A stretch of DNA of 64,000 nt from Hyphomicrobiales bacterium (lineage in GTDB: Bacteria; Pseudomonadota; Alphaproteobacteria; Rhizobiales; Rhizobiaceae), in assembly GCA_900473685.1 (NCBI GenBank), contig UCNE01000009.1:310001-374000 (forward strand), given 5' to 3'. Below the pieces are notes generated by a model. It saw only the letters and a list, made by a program, of their open reading frames with translations, was not told the origin of the DNA and made no database searches. Shown here piece after piece: positions 35,301 through 42,829 of this stretch. Within the stretch, counting starts at the first letter, position 1. Each line of letters starts with the position of its first letter. The translations under genes and the position numbers were made by a program.

Positions 35301-35404
35301 GCCCTCTCCCCGTAAACGGGGCGAGGGGACTGGCTCGGAGTTGGCCGCAAATCCCTTCGCCCCGTTTACGGGGAGAAGGTGCCCGGTAGGGCGGATGAGG
35401 GGCT
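35301..35404 (-). repeat. RIME-type palindromic intergenic element, copy A
   Basis: The element contains CTCTCCCCGTAAACGGGGCG and, about 50 bases later, the inverted CGCCCCGTTTACGGGGAGAA, closing with GGATGAGGGGC. Its reverse complement aligns with the element at 42665-42771 over most of its length. This matches the rhizobial RIME pattern as I recall it. Confidence 0.7.
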
Positions 35405-35436
35405 TGTCAGGCAGGGAGCCGACTTCAGCCGCACCC

Positions 35437-36480
35437 TCACAACTGCGGCAGTTCCCCAATCGGAAAAAATGCCAGAAACGCGATGCCGTCACGCACGTTC
35501 AGCTTCACCGTCGCCTCGTTCTTGCCGTCGGCCAGCGCCGTCAGCATGTTGGCGATGTTGTTGACCATGACGGTGCCGTCCTTGTCGGGGAACACCTTGA
35601 CGAGGTTCTGACGCCAGCCTTCGATATTCTTCATGGTGACGCTGAATTCGCCCGAGATCAGGCCCTGGTCGTTGACGGTGAACGGGCCGGACGCCGATGT
35701 CACCATGCCATTGCCGAGATCGAGCGTCAGGTTGCGCATCTCGCCTTTGCTGCCCCGCAGCACATCCGGCTTCCATCCGCCGCGCTCCATCAGATTGGCG
35801 CGGTCGACGAGGGTCATGTCGGCGCTGGCGTTGATGAGGGGCAGCAGGCTTAGCCCCTTGTCGAATTTCAGATCGAATTGATCGACACTGAGGGCGGCGT
35901 CGAGATCGGCGCCGTTCTGCCGCAGATGCACTTCGCCGTGCCCGGCATTGAAGATGAACTTGTGCGTGTCGCCGGGTGCGGCGTCGTCGTCGAAGGACGG
36001 CAGCATGGCCGTGCCGGCCAGTTTGTCATAGGTCAGCGAGGTGCGGTCAAGGCCGGACAGCGTCGCCTGTACGCTCGCATGCAGCAATTCCCAATCGGCA
36101 GAGACGGTCATGCCGGGCGAGAAGCGGATTTCCGCCGGACCGTCAAGCTCGATGATCGCATGGCCCGGCCGGTAGACCTGGGCGGCCGAACGCAACGCGC
36201 CGAAGGAGGCCGATGCCCCGCGTGAAATGTTGTCGAGGCGGACGCTGTCGCAGAACAGGCCGATGCGGAAAGGAAAGCCGCGCACGCTCATGCCGTCGCA
36301 TTCCGCCGACGATCCGCTTGCCTTCTTCTCTGTCAGAAAGGCGGCCAGCCGCGTCTCGATCTGGTTGGCCGCGAAAAACCACGCGCCGGCATAGACGATG
36401 AGGAACAGCACGACGCCGATCGCCAGCCGTCTGATTTTCCGGCTGCCGGCGGAGGGGGCGGCGATATCTGCTGCGGTCAT
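35437..36480 (-). CDS. DUF2125 domain-containing envelope protein
   Basis: 347 residues. One N-terminal membrane span (LAIGVVLFLIVYAGAWFFAA) anchors it, with the rest in the periplasm. The domain matches DUF2125: ECDGMSVRGFPFRIGLFCDS with a Cys pair, YRPGHAIIELDGPAEI, and repeated beta-strand segments ending GIAFLAFFPIGELPQL. The layered strands resemble AsmA/lipid-transfer-like folds, but that is only an impression. The start is set at 36480, since the longer frame lacks homology. Divergent from the gamma-glutamylcyclotransferase gene. Confidence 0.83.
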   Translation of the reverse strand: MTAADIAAPSAGSRKIRRLAIGVVLFLIVYAGAWFFAANQIETRLAAFLTEKKASGSSAECDGMSVRGFPFRIGLFCDSVRLDNISRGASASFGALRSAAQVYRPGHAIIELDGPAEIRFSPGMTVSADWELLHASVQATLSGLDRTSLTYDKLAGTAMLPSFDDDAAPGDTHKFIFNAGHGEVHLRQNGADLDAALSVDQFDLKFDKGLSLLPLINASADMTLVDRANLMERGGWKPDVLRGSKGEMRNLTLDLGNGMVTSASGPFTVNDQGLISGEFSVTMKNIEGWRQNLVKVFPDKDGTVMVNNIANMLTALADGKNEATVKLNVRDGIAFLAFFPIGELPQL

Positions 36481-36676
36481 GGTCTGCTCCGTCGTTTGTC
36501 CGCGACGCTGCGGCACGAGAATTCTGGTCTGCCGCTCTGGCCGTCCACCGCCGCCGTGCTTCAAAATCGTGGAGAAAATCGATTCCGATTGCCGGGCAGA
36601 TGCGCTAGGAAAGCACCAGAGTGTCTGTCCGCCGCTCCTGGCCCTGGTTTGTGGCGCCGGGATGGCATGGATGTGA

Positions 36677-37222
36677 ATGGCAGTGGATATGGACGATTTT
36701 TGGGTGTTTGGCTACGGTTCGCTGATGTGGAACCCCGGCTTTGCCTTTGAAAACAAGATGACGGCCCGGGCGTTCGGCTACCGACGCTCGCTCTGCGTCC
36801 GCTCTTTCGTGCACCGGGGAACCCCGGAACGTCCGGGCCTCGTGCTCGGTCTTGACCGTGGCGGCTCCTGCCGCGGCATGGCGTTCAAGGTGGCGTTGAA
36901 GGACAAGGACGATGTCGTCGGTTACCTGCGCGAACGCGAGCTGGTCACCCATGTCTATCTCGAACGCACCATGCCGGTGCTGCTTGCCGACGGCCGCCGT
37001 GTCGCAGCACTCACCTACACGATCGACCGCGCCCATGCGCAATATGCCGGTGCCCTGAGCGTGAAGGATGCCGCCGCCACCATCGCCGTGTCCCATGGAA
37101 AATCCGGACCCAATACCGACTATGTGGTCAACGCGCTTGCCCATCTGAAGGAGATGGGCATTCGCGATCACTGGCTGGAAGAGGTGGCCGCCACCGTCGA
37201 GCGGACCAGGCTTCAGGCCTGA
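36677..37222 (+). CDS. gamma-glutamylcyclotransferase (ChaC family)
   Basis: 181 residues. ChaC enzymes split glutathione to 5-oxoproline and Cys-Gly in the cytosol. Signatures are FWVFGYGSLMWNPGF with the substrate-binding YGSL motif, FGYRRSLCVRS, RGTPERPGLVLGLD and a catalytic Glu in RERELVTHVYLE. The length fits ChaC. The 3' end overlaps the convergent acyltransferase gene by ten bases. Confidence 0.9.
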   Translation: MAVDMDDFWVFGYGSLMWNPGFAFENKMTARAFGYRRSLCVRSFVHRGTPERPGLVLGLDRGGSCRGMAFKVALKDKDDVVGYLRERELVTHVYLERTMPVLLADGRRVAALTYTIDRAHAQYAGALSVKDAAATIAVSHGKSGPNTDYVVNALAHLKEMGIRDHWLEEVAATVERTRLQA

Positions 37223-38007
37223 GTGCCGAGCTCCTTCAGCTCTTTCAGGCGCTGCACAGCCGTTGGCGGTAGCGGTACGTGCGGATTGTTCTTCACCGTC
37301 TCCACCAGCAGCGCGTCGCTGGCGCTTTCCATCACGTCGACCAGCGTCTTCAGGAAGACGTCGGGATCAAGCCCGGCTTCGATCGGCGGCAGGATCTGCA
37401 CCTTGAAATGGCCAGGGTAGCGCAGGAACTTGCGGCGCGGCCAGAACAGGCCGGGATGCATGACGACGGGAATGACCGGCATCTTGAGGTCGCGATAGAG
37501 CCGGGCGATGCCGTATTTGTATTCCGGTGGAGCGCCCGGTGGGCGGCGGGTGCCTTCGGGATAGATGATCAACTGGCGTCCGGTTGCCAGTTCGTCCTTG
37601 GCGCGCTGCATCACTGCCGCCATCACCTTGCCGCGCGCACCGCGATCGACTGGCACCATGCGCTGTTTCTGGACGTACCAGCCGAAGAGCGGGATCCAGA
37701 CCAGTTCGCGCTTCAGGATGAAGAAGGGGTCCGCCAGCCATGGCAGCAAGGCGTAAACATCCCAGAACGACTGGTGCTTCGGCGCAAAGATGTAGCCGCC
37801 CTTGGGAATGTTCTCCAATCCCTCGATCTCGAACGTCGTACCGACCATCACCCGGAACAGCCAGTGATTGCTGCGCGCCCAGTTCTTCGGAACGAACCAG
37901 GAGGTCTTGCGCGGCGCCAGGAAATAGAACGGCGTCATCACCACCATCTGCAGGATCAGGTTGATGTAGAACACGATGTTGAACAGGACTGAACGCAGGA
38001 TGATCAT
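37213..38007 (-). CDS. 1-acyl-sn-glycerol-3-phosphate acyltransferase (PlsC type)
   Basis: 264-residue membrane-bound acyltransferase that makes phosphatidic acid from lysophosphatidic acid. The catalytic box HQSFWD is at residues 78-83, the second block is MVPVDRGARGKV and the third is YPEGTRRPPG. An N-terminal hydrophobic helix anchors it (IVFYINLILQMVVMTPFYFL). It lies about 90 bases from a DUF218 gene on the same strand, so the two may be co-transcribed. Other PlsC-like paralogues are normal in rhizobia, so the exact lipid role is not certain. Confidence 0.9.
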   Translation of the reverse strand: MIILRSVLFNIVFYINLILQMVVMTPFYFLAPRKTSWFVPKNWARSNHWLFRVMVGTTFEIEGLENIPKGGYIFAPKHQSFWDVYALLPWLADPFFILKRELVWIPLFGWYVQKQRMVPVDRGARGKVMAAVMQRAKDELATGRQLIIYPEGTRRPPGAPPEYKYGIARLYRDLKMPVIPVVMHPGLFWPRRKFLRYPGHFKVQILPPIEAGLDPDVFLKTLVDVMESASDALLVETVKNNPHVPLPPTAVQRLKELKELGTQA

Positions 38008-38099
38008 CGGCAGGCTTTCGCAGCAAAAAGGTTAGCCCGCTGCCTACACGAATATTACGGCAAGGAAAACAGCTGGCTTGGCGAGATCCAGCACGATGT

Positions 38100-38795
38100 C
38101 TATTGCTTGCTGCCTGTGTCTTTCGTCCCGGTGCGCAATCCGCTTGCCGGGTGAGCGCCGAGCGCATCACGTGCTGACGCGATTGTCAGCTTGAGATATT
38201 CCAGAAGAATCGTCTTCAGCACCATCGGGTTTGCCAGCCAGTTGGTGCTCTTCAGGTCGGAATTGACGACGGGATAGGCGATGAACTCGATGCCCGGATT
38301 GGCCCTGCGCAATTCCAGTAGGCTGCGCGGCATATGGTAGTTGTTGGTGACGACCAGAATGCTGCGGTAGCCGTTGTCGCGGATCCAGTTGGCGGTCTCG
38401 TTGGCATTGCCGATCGTATCGATCGCATCATGGCCAATATCGACACAGCATTTGAAAAGATCGGCCGAGCTCTGCGTGTTGCGACGGATCTGGCCGCCTG
38501 TCGTTGAGGGGTGAACGCCGGAGATCAACAGCCGTTTTCCAGCGCCCGTCTGCAGCAGCTCGACGGCCTGGTCGATCCGCTGGAAGCCGCCAGTCAGCAC
38601 AACGATGGCGTCCGCCTTGGGATTGGCCGGCGGCTGAAGAGAGGCGACGGAATCGGCGAAATAGAGGAAACCGGCGGCAGTGGCACCGGCAATCAGCAGA
38701 AGCACGTAAAATGTCAGCCGGACGATGCGGCGGCGTAGGCTTACATGCCGTCGCACCAGCGTTCCCTTCCGCCGTGTTTCGCCGCTGTCGCTCAT
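38100..38795 (-). CDS. YdcF/ElyC-like DUF218 membrane protein
   Basis: 231 residues. One N-terminal span (LTFYVLLLIAGATAAGFLYF) is followed by the DUF218 domain: DAIVVLTGGFQRIDQAVELL, RLLISGVHPSTTGGQIRR, DTIGNANETANWI and SILVVTNNYHMPRSLLELRR. E. coli ElyC and SanA of this family affect envelope integrity and peptidoglycan synthesis. It is placed between ftsEX and plsC, all on the minus strand, which suits an envelope function. Catalytic activity of the domain is unproven. Confidence 0.86.
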   Translation of the reverse strand: MSDSGETRRKGTLVRRHVSLRRRIVRLTFYVLLLIAGATAAGFLYFADSVASLQPPANPKADAIVVLTGGFQRIDQAVELLQTGAGKRLLISGVHPSTTGGQIRRNTQSSADLFKCCVDIGHDAIDTIGNANETANWIRDNGYRSILVVTNNYHMPRSLLELRRANPGIEFIAYPVVNSDLKSTNWLANPMVLKTILLEYLKLTIASARDALGAHPASGLRTGTKDTGSKQ

Positions 38796-38895
38796 TGCTA
38801 TTCCGGCTGCTCCGCTGGGGCCAGGACTGATTCTGTTTCTTCAATAGAAGCAGATTGCGGCAACGGATGGATGCAGGACGACGCAATCGTCATGA

Positions 38896-39906
38896 TCAGG
38901 TCTGGTTGCCGTCGATGCGGGCCGGGTCCGACCGGATCAGATCGATTTCATAGATGGTGCGCATCACCGTGAAGCGAGCCGTCAGCGTCGTCAGAAGTGC
39001 AATGACGATCATGATGGCGGCAATGCCGAGATAGCCGGTAAAGCCGATGGAAAAACTGCCGAACATGGCGGTCGTCTGGTCGCTCTGCGGGGTGGCGAGC
39101 GAGCGCGATTGCCAGAAGCTTGCGATCGCGAAGCAGGCCGCTGCCAGAAGCCCGCCGGCGCCGGCGCCCTTCAGGCTGATCTTCAAAAAGTGTTTCTGGA
39201 ATTCCGAAGCGACGAAACCGGCTTCCGCACCGACGAAATGCAGCACCTCTACGATGTGGCGGTTGCCAGACAACGTGCCGCGCGTGGCAAAGATCACGGT
39301 CAGTACCATGGCAGAAAACACCAGCACCAGGATGCCGGTGCCGATCAGCGCCGTCGTATGCGCCATCGCCACCAGCCGGTCGACCCAGGTGCGGTGATCG
39401 TCGAGATAGGCTTGCGGGATGGTCTCCGTCAGCATGGTGCGCATGGCGGCAAAATCGGGCGGGTTTTGCTCGTCGATGGTGATGATCACGAGGCGCGGCA
39501 CCGGCAGATCGTCGAGATCAAGGCCCGCTCCGAGCCATGGCTCCAGCAGCCGGGCGGTCGCCGCCTTGTCGACGATGGTGCCATTGGTGGTGCCCTCGAA
39601 GGTCAGGGCAAGATCGCGGGCGTCGGCCAGCGCCTTTTCCATGTCGAGCTTTTCGTCCGGTTTGATCTGGATGGTGATCTCGCGGGAAATCTGGCTCTCC
39701 CAGCTTTGCGCGGTCGAACGCACCATGCTGACCGCACCGAGTGTCAGGCAGGCGAGGAAGGCCATGATGGCAATGACCAGTACCAGCGCATTGCCGGAGA
39801 CGTTTGCCGGCGGCACGATCGGCGCTGTCGGGCGCACGCGCATGGCCGCCTTGCGCTCCTGCGGCGCGGCCTGGCCGGTGCGGTTGCTGGCGGGGGCCTC
39901 ACTCAT
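38896..39906 (-). CDS. ftsX: cell division protein FtsX (ABC permease)
   Basis: 336 residues. Four membrane spans (ALVLVIAIMAFLACLTLGAV, GTGILVLVFSAMVLTVIFA, AAACFAIASFW, LGIAAIMIVIALLTTL) with a large periplasmic loop between the first and second, the FtsX plan. With FtsE it links the Z-ring to periplasmic peptidoglycan hydrolases. The alphaproteobacterial N-terminus is longer and proline-rich. It overlaps the FtsE stop by eight bases. No amidase or EnvC gene lies beside it. Confidence 0.92.
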   Translation of the reverse strand: MSEAPASNRTGQAAPQERKAAMRVRPTAPIVPPANVSGNALVLVIAIMAFLACLTLGAVSMVRSTAQSWESQISREITIQIKPDEKLDMEKALADARDLALTFEGTTNGTIVDKAATARLLEPWLGAGLDLDDLPVPRLVIITIDEQNPPDFAAMRTMLTETIPQAYLDDHRTWVDRLVAMAHTTALIGTGILVLVFSAMVLTVIFATRGTLSGNRHIVEVLHFVGAEAGFVASEFQKHFLKISLKGAGAGGLLAAACFAIASFWQSRSLATPQSDQTTAMFGSFSIGFTGYLGIAAIMIVIALLTTLTARFTVMRTIYEIDLIRSDPARIDGNQT

Positions 39907-40558
39907 AGATATCGAGCCGCCCCTGCGAGAGGATCATCCGGCGCGCCTCGACCTGATCCATCAGTGAAAGGTCGTGCGTCGCGATGACGACGGCGGTGCC
40001 GAGCCGGTTGAGTTCGAGGAACAGGTTGAGCAGGCGGCGTGCCATCGGCGGATCCACGTTGCCGGTTGGTTCGTCGGCAAGCAGGATTTCCGGTCGGTCG
40101 ATCAGGGCGCGGGCGATTGCGGCGCGCTGCTTCTCGCCGCCCGAAAGCACCGGCGGCAAAACGTTGATGCGTTCGCCAAGGCCGACCCAGCCCAGCAGCT
40201 CAAGCACATCGGAGCGGTACGACGATTCGTCCTTGCCGCGCACGCGCAGGGGCAGGGCGACATTCTCGTAGGTCGTGAGGTGATCGAGCAGGCGGAAATC
40301 CTGGAAGACGATGCCGACGCGGCGGCGTAGCATCGGGAATTCGTCGCGCGGAATGGTCGAGATGTTGCGATCGAACATGCGGATCAGGCCGCGCGTCGGC
40401 TGCAGCGACAGGAACAGCAGCCGCAAAAGCGTCGTCTTGCCAGCCCCCGAAGGACCGGTCAGGAACTGGAACGACTTCTTGGGAATGTCGAAGGTCAGGT
40501 CGCGGAGGATTTCCGGGCCCATTCCATAACGCAATCCGACATTTTCAAAATGAATCAA
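39899..40558 (-). CDS. ftsE: cell division ATP-binding protein FtsE
   Basis: 219 residues from the TTG at 40558. ABC ATPase signatures: Walker [10 protein letters not shown]-loop VFQDFRLLD, signature LSGGEKQR, Walker [10 protein letters not shown] and the ATHD switch His. Homology begins at [13 protein letters not shown], right after the TTG. An ATG at 40645 would add 29 residues without similarity, and a CtrA-type box only 24 bases before that ATG makes a transcript start there unlikely to leave a leader; hence the shorter start is preferred, though not proven. First gene of the ftsE-ftsX operon. Confidence 0.9.
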   Translation of the reverse strand: MIHFENVGLRYGMGPEILRDLTFDIPKKSFQFLTGPSGAGKTTLLRLLFLSLQPTRGLIRMFDRNISTIPRDEFPMLRRRVGIVFQDFRLLDHLTTYENVALPLRVRGKDESSYRSDVLELLGWVGLGERINVLPPVLSGGEKQRAAIARALIDRPEILLADEPTGNVDPPMARRLLNLFLELNRLGTAVVIATHDLSLMDQVEARRMILSQGRLDIYE

Positions 40559-40668
40559 CGGGTCAGTGTCCAGCTTCTCTTCGATCCAGCATGCCACGGT
40601 TTCGCGGCGGGGTGATGGCTCTTGTTGCAGCATATCGCGCAGCATTCGCTGTTACAGCGCCAACATGG

Positions 40669-40683
40669 TTAAACAGTGGTTAA
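40669..40683 (-). promoter_or_regulatory. CtrA-type binding site (TTAA-N7-TTAA) upstream of ftsE
   Basis: On the minus strand the sequence reads TTAACCACTGTTTAACCAT: two TTAA blocks separated by seven bases, the second extended to TTAACCAT, the form preferred by CtrA in rhizobia. A further TTAACCAT half-site lies at 40729-40736. The site is about 110 bases upstream of the preferred ftsE start and in the spacer shared with the plus-strand membrane-protein gene at 40837. Binding is inferred. Confidence 0.6.
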
Positions 40684-40836
40684 TTTTACGTGAAAACCGG
40701 CCGCTCCGGCGGCGCCGTTTTCGAAGCATTAACCATTTAGGTTTACGTCTGGGAAAGGTTTGTTTCAATGCCCGATTCTGGCCTCTCGATTGCCCGGGCA
40801 TTCTGGCGCGGCCAATGTGGCTGCGAAGGAGAGACG

Positions 40837-41505
40837 ATGAACGCTTTCCATCCCAAGGGTGCCGCCAGCCGCATGGATCTGCTGCCGCCCGAGCGCCGGG
40901 CGCGCGCCGCTCAGGCAGGCGCTCCGTCCCGCCGCACCGAGATCGTCGATGCCGAATTCGAAACCGTCCCGTCGCACAGCCGGCGCAACACCTATCCGGT
41001 TTTCAACGACAACCGGGTTCGTGCGGCAGTGCCGCCGTCGCAGAGCCACAACACTGGAATATCGGCTTTCGGCTGGGCGGTGAACCATTTCGAGCGCCTG
41101 CTCCAGACGGCGTCTCCCAAGGCGTTTGCCGTCCTGGTCACGTGCCTGTGCGCTCCGGTCTTTCTGCTGTTTGCCAGTCTTTCCGAGTATCAGCCAGCCG
41201 TTGCCTCGGTGCCGCCACTGTCGATCGGCGATGTCACGACATCGATCAATGATGCCAATGGCATGAAAATCCTGTCGGTCTACGGCGCCGTTAAAAATCA
41301 CTCCGATGCCCCGAAAGCCGTACCGGCGATTGTCGTCGACGTGATCGCCAACGGTCACCGGCGAACGGCGACCCGGATCGAGCAAAACCAGGCTGTTCTG
41401 GCGCCGGGCGAGAGCCGCCCGTTCTCGACGCGCCTCCTACACACAGGTGGAAAACTGCCGGGTGTCGCCGTTTCCTTTGGTCAACCGGGTGATTCGGCGC
41501 CCTGA
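40837..41505 (+). CDS. single-span protein with DUF3426/FxLyD-like C-terminal domain
   Basis: 222 residues. A basic, proline-rich N-terminal 90 residues is followed by one membrane span (FAVLVTCLCAPVFLLFASLS) and a beta-sandwich-like domain (GMKILSVYGAVKNHSDAPKA, IVVDVIANG, VLAPGESRPFSTRL) of the kind found at the C-terminus of DUF3426 proteins. The zinc-ribbon (MJ0042-type) seen in many relatives is absent here. Start at 40837 has AAGGAGAGACG. It is divergent from ftsE and followed by hpt. Function unknown. Confidence 0.75.
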   Translation: MNAFHPKGAASRMDLLPPERRARAAQAGAPSRRTEIVDAEFETVPSHSRRNTYPVFNDNRVRAAVPPSQSHNTGISAFGWAVNHFERLLQTASPKAFAVLVTCLCAPVFLLFASLSEYQPAVASVPPLSIGDVTTSINDANGMKILSVYGAVKNHSDAPKAVPAIVVDVIANGHRRTATRIEQNQAVLAPGESRPFSTRLLHTGGKLPGVAVSFGQPGDSAP

Positions 41506-41567
41506 CTGTGCTAAGCGGCTAGTTTCCGGAGGCATAAAACGCAGTCTCCATTCTATATCTGGAGACT

Positions 41568-42119
41568 ATGCCCATGCCTGTCGTTCGTGGAAAGAACATT
41601 GATCCGCTTTATACCGCCGACGTGATTTCGGCGCGAAACGTTGAAATGGCGGAACAAATTGCCAAGGGGCCGCTCAACGACCTTCTGGTCATTGCGGTCC
41701 TCAAGGGCTCGTTCATCTTCGCCGCCGACCTCATCCGCGCCATGCACACCGTCGGCCTGGCGCCGGAAGTCGAGTTCATCACCTTGTCCAGCTATGGCAC
41801 AGGCACGGTGTCGCAGGGCGTCAAGATCATCAAGGACATCGACAGCGATGTACATGGCCGCGACGTCCTCCTGATCGACGATATCCTCGAATCGGGCCGC
41901 ACCCTGCTTTTCGCCAAGGAATTGATGCTGGAACGCGGCGCAAAGTCCGTGACCATCGCCGTTCTGCTCGACAAGAAGGTCAAGCGCCAGACCAGTCTCG
42001 AAGCCGATTATGTCGGGTTCGAATGCCCGGATTATTTCGTTGTCGGCTACGGTATGGACGTGGCCTATGCCTTCCGTGAACTGCCCTTCGTCGGCATCGT
42101 CACTGGCGACGCCGAATAA
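41568..42119 (+). CDS. hpt: hypoxanthine phosphoribosyltransferase
   Basis: 183 residues. It salvages hypoxanthine (and often guanine) to IMP or GMP using PRPP. The PRPP-binding motif is VLLIDDILESGRTL; VLKGSFIFAADLIRAM forms the PPi loop and FITLSSYGTGT the flexible loop; GYGMDVAYAFRELPFVGIV is the family C-terminus. Two start codons lie two codons apart. It lies about 160 bases upstream of cpdR on the same strand. Confidence 0.93.
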   Translation: MPMPVVRGKNIDPLYTADVISARNVEMAEQIAKGPLNDLLVIAVLKGSFIFAADLIRAMHTVGLAPEVEFITLSSYGTGTVSQGVKIIKDIDSDVHGRDVLLIDDILESGRTLLFAKELMLERGAKSVTIAVLLDKKVKRQTSLEADYVGFECPDYFVVGYGMDVAYAFRELPFVGIVTGDAE

Positions 42120-42279
42120 CGATCCGGCTGTGGACAGTCCATGATCTGGCCTTCGGCGTTTACGGAAAACAAACAAAACTCTGGTGGTGTTGAGCCCGCA
42201 GCGACTGTGCTGCGGGTCAGGGACCGGATGCTGTCATGGCAGACGTCCCGGCAGAGCTGTTGCCGAAACGGAGGCCATG

Positions 42280-42639
42280 ATGGCGAAAATCCTGATTACC
42301 GAAGATGAGGACGGCCTGCGCCGTTTCGTTGCCCGCGCGCTTCAACTTGATGGACATGAAACGGTCGAGGCGGCCGATGGCGCCGAGGGGCTGGCCTGCC
42401 TCCAGGATGCAAATTTCGACTTGCTGCTCTCGGATATCCGCATGCCGGTGATGGACGGCATCGAGCTTGCCCATCAGGCGTCGGCCACTTTTCCGGCGCT
42501 GAAAATCCTGTTGATGACCGGCTATGCCGAACAGCGCGAACGGGCCGACAATCTGACTGGAAAAGTCATCGATGTGGTTTCAAAGCCGTTCACATTGCCG
42601 GACATCCGCAAGGCTGTCGCCGTCGCATTGGCGGCTTGA
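42280..42639 (+). CDS. cpdR: cell-cycle response regulator CpdR
   Basis: 119-residue stand-alone receiver domain. Phosphorylation site Asp52 (LLLSDIRMPVMDG), acidic pocket TEDED near residue 8, conserved Thr in LLMTGYAEQRERA and Lys102 in VVSKPF. In Caulobacter and Sinorhizobium unphosphorylated CpdR delivers ClpXP to the pole and promotes turnover of CtrA and others; phosphorylation through CckA-ChpT turns it off. Start at 42280 has GGAGG five bases upstream. Its presence fits the CtrA-type site near ftsE. hpt-cpdR vicinity is conserved in rhizobia. Confidence 0.92.
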   Translation: MAKILITEDEDGLRRFVARALQLDGHETVEAADGAEGLACLQDANFDLLLSDIRMPVMDGIELAHQASATFPALKILLMTGYAEQRERADNLTGKVIDVVSKPFTLPDIRKAVAVALAA

Positions 42640-42664
42640 GCGCCGCCCTTTTCATTTTGGAATA

Positions 42665-42771
42665 GCCCCTCATCCGGCCTATCGGCCACCTTCTCCCCGT
42701 AAACGGGGCGAAGGGACATGCGGCGATCTCTGTCGTCCCGTCTCCCTGCTTGCGGGGAGAGGGTGAGGGGG
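42665..42771 (+). repeat. RIME-type palindromic intergenic element, copy B
   Basis: The element begins GCCCCTCATCCGGCCTATCG, contains CTTCTCCCCGTAAACGGGGC, and ends with GCGGGGAGAGGGTGAGGGGG. It is in inverted orientation to copy A (35301-35404) and shares its ends and its central palindrome. It fills most of the spacer between cpdR and the TIGR02302 gene. Confidence 0.75.
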
Positions 42772-42829
42772 CAATCACAGCCTGTGAGCGTTGTCGTGTC
42801 TTGAGTGAACGCGCCTCAGAAATCCCGCA

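Noticed and set aside
40559-40645. Longer ftsE start at ATG 40645
   Set aside because: Would add 29 residues with no similarity and put the start codon only 24 bases from the CtrA-type box; kept as an alternative only.
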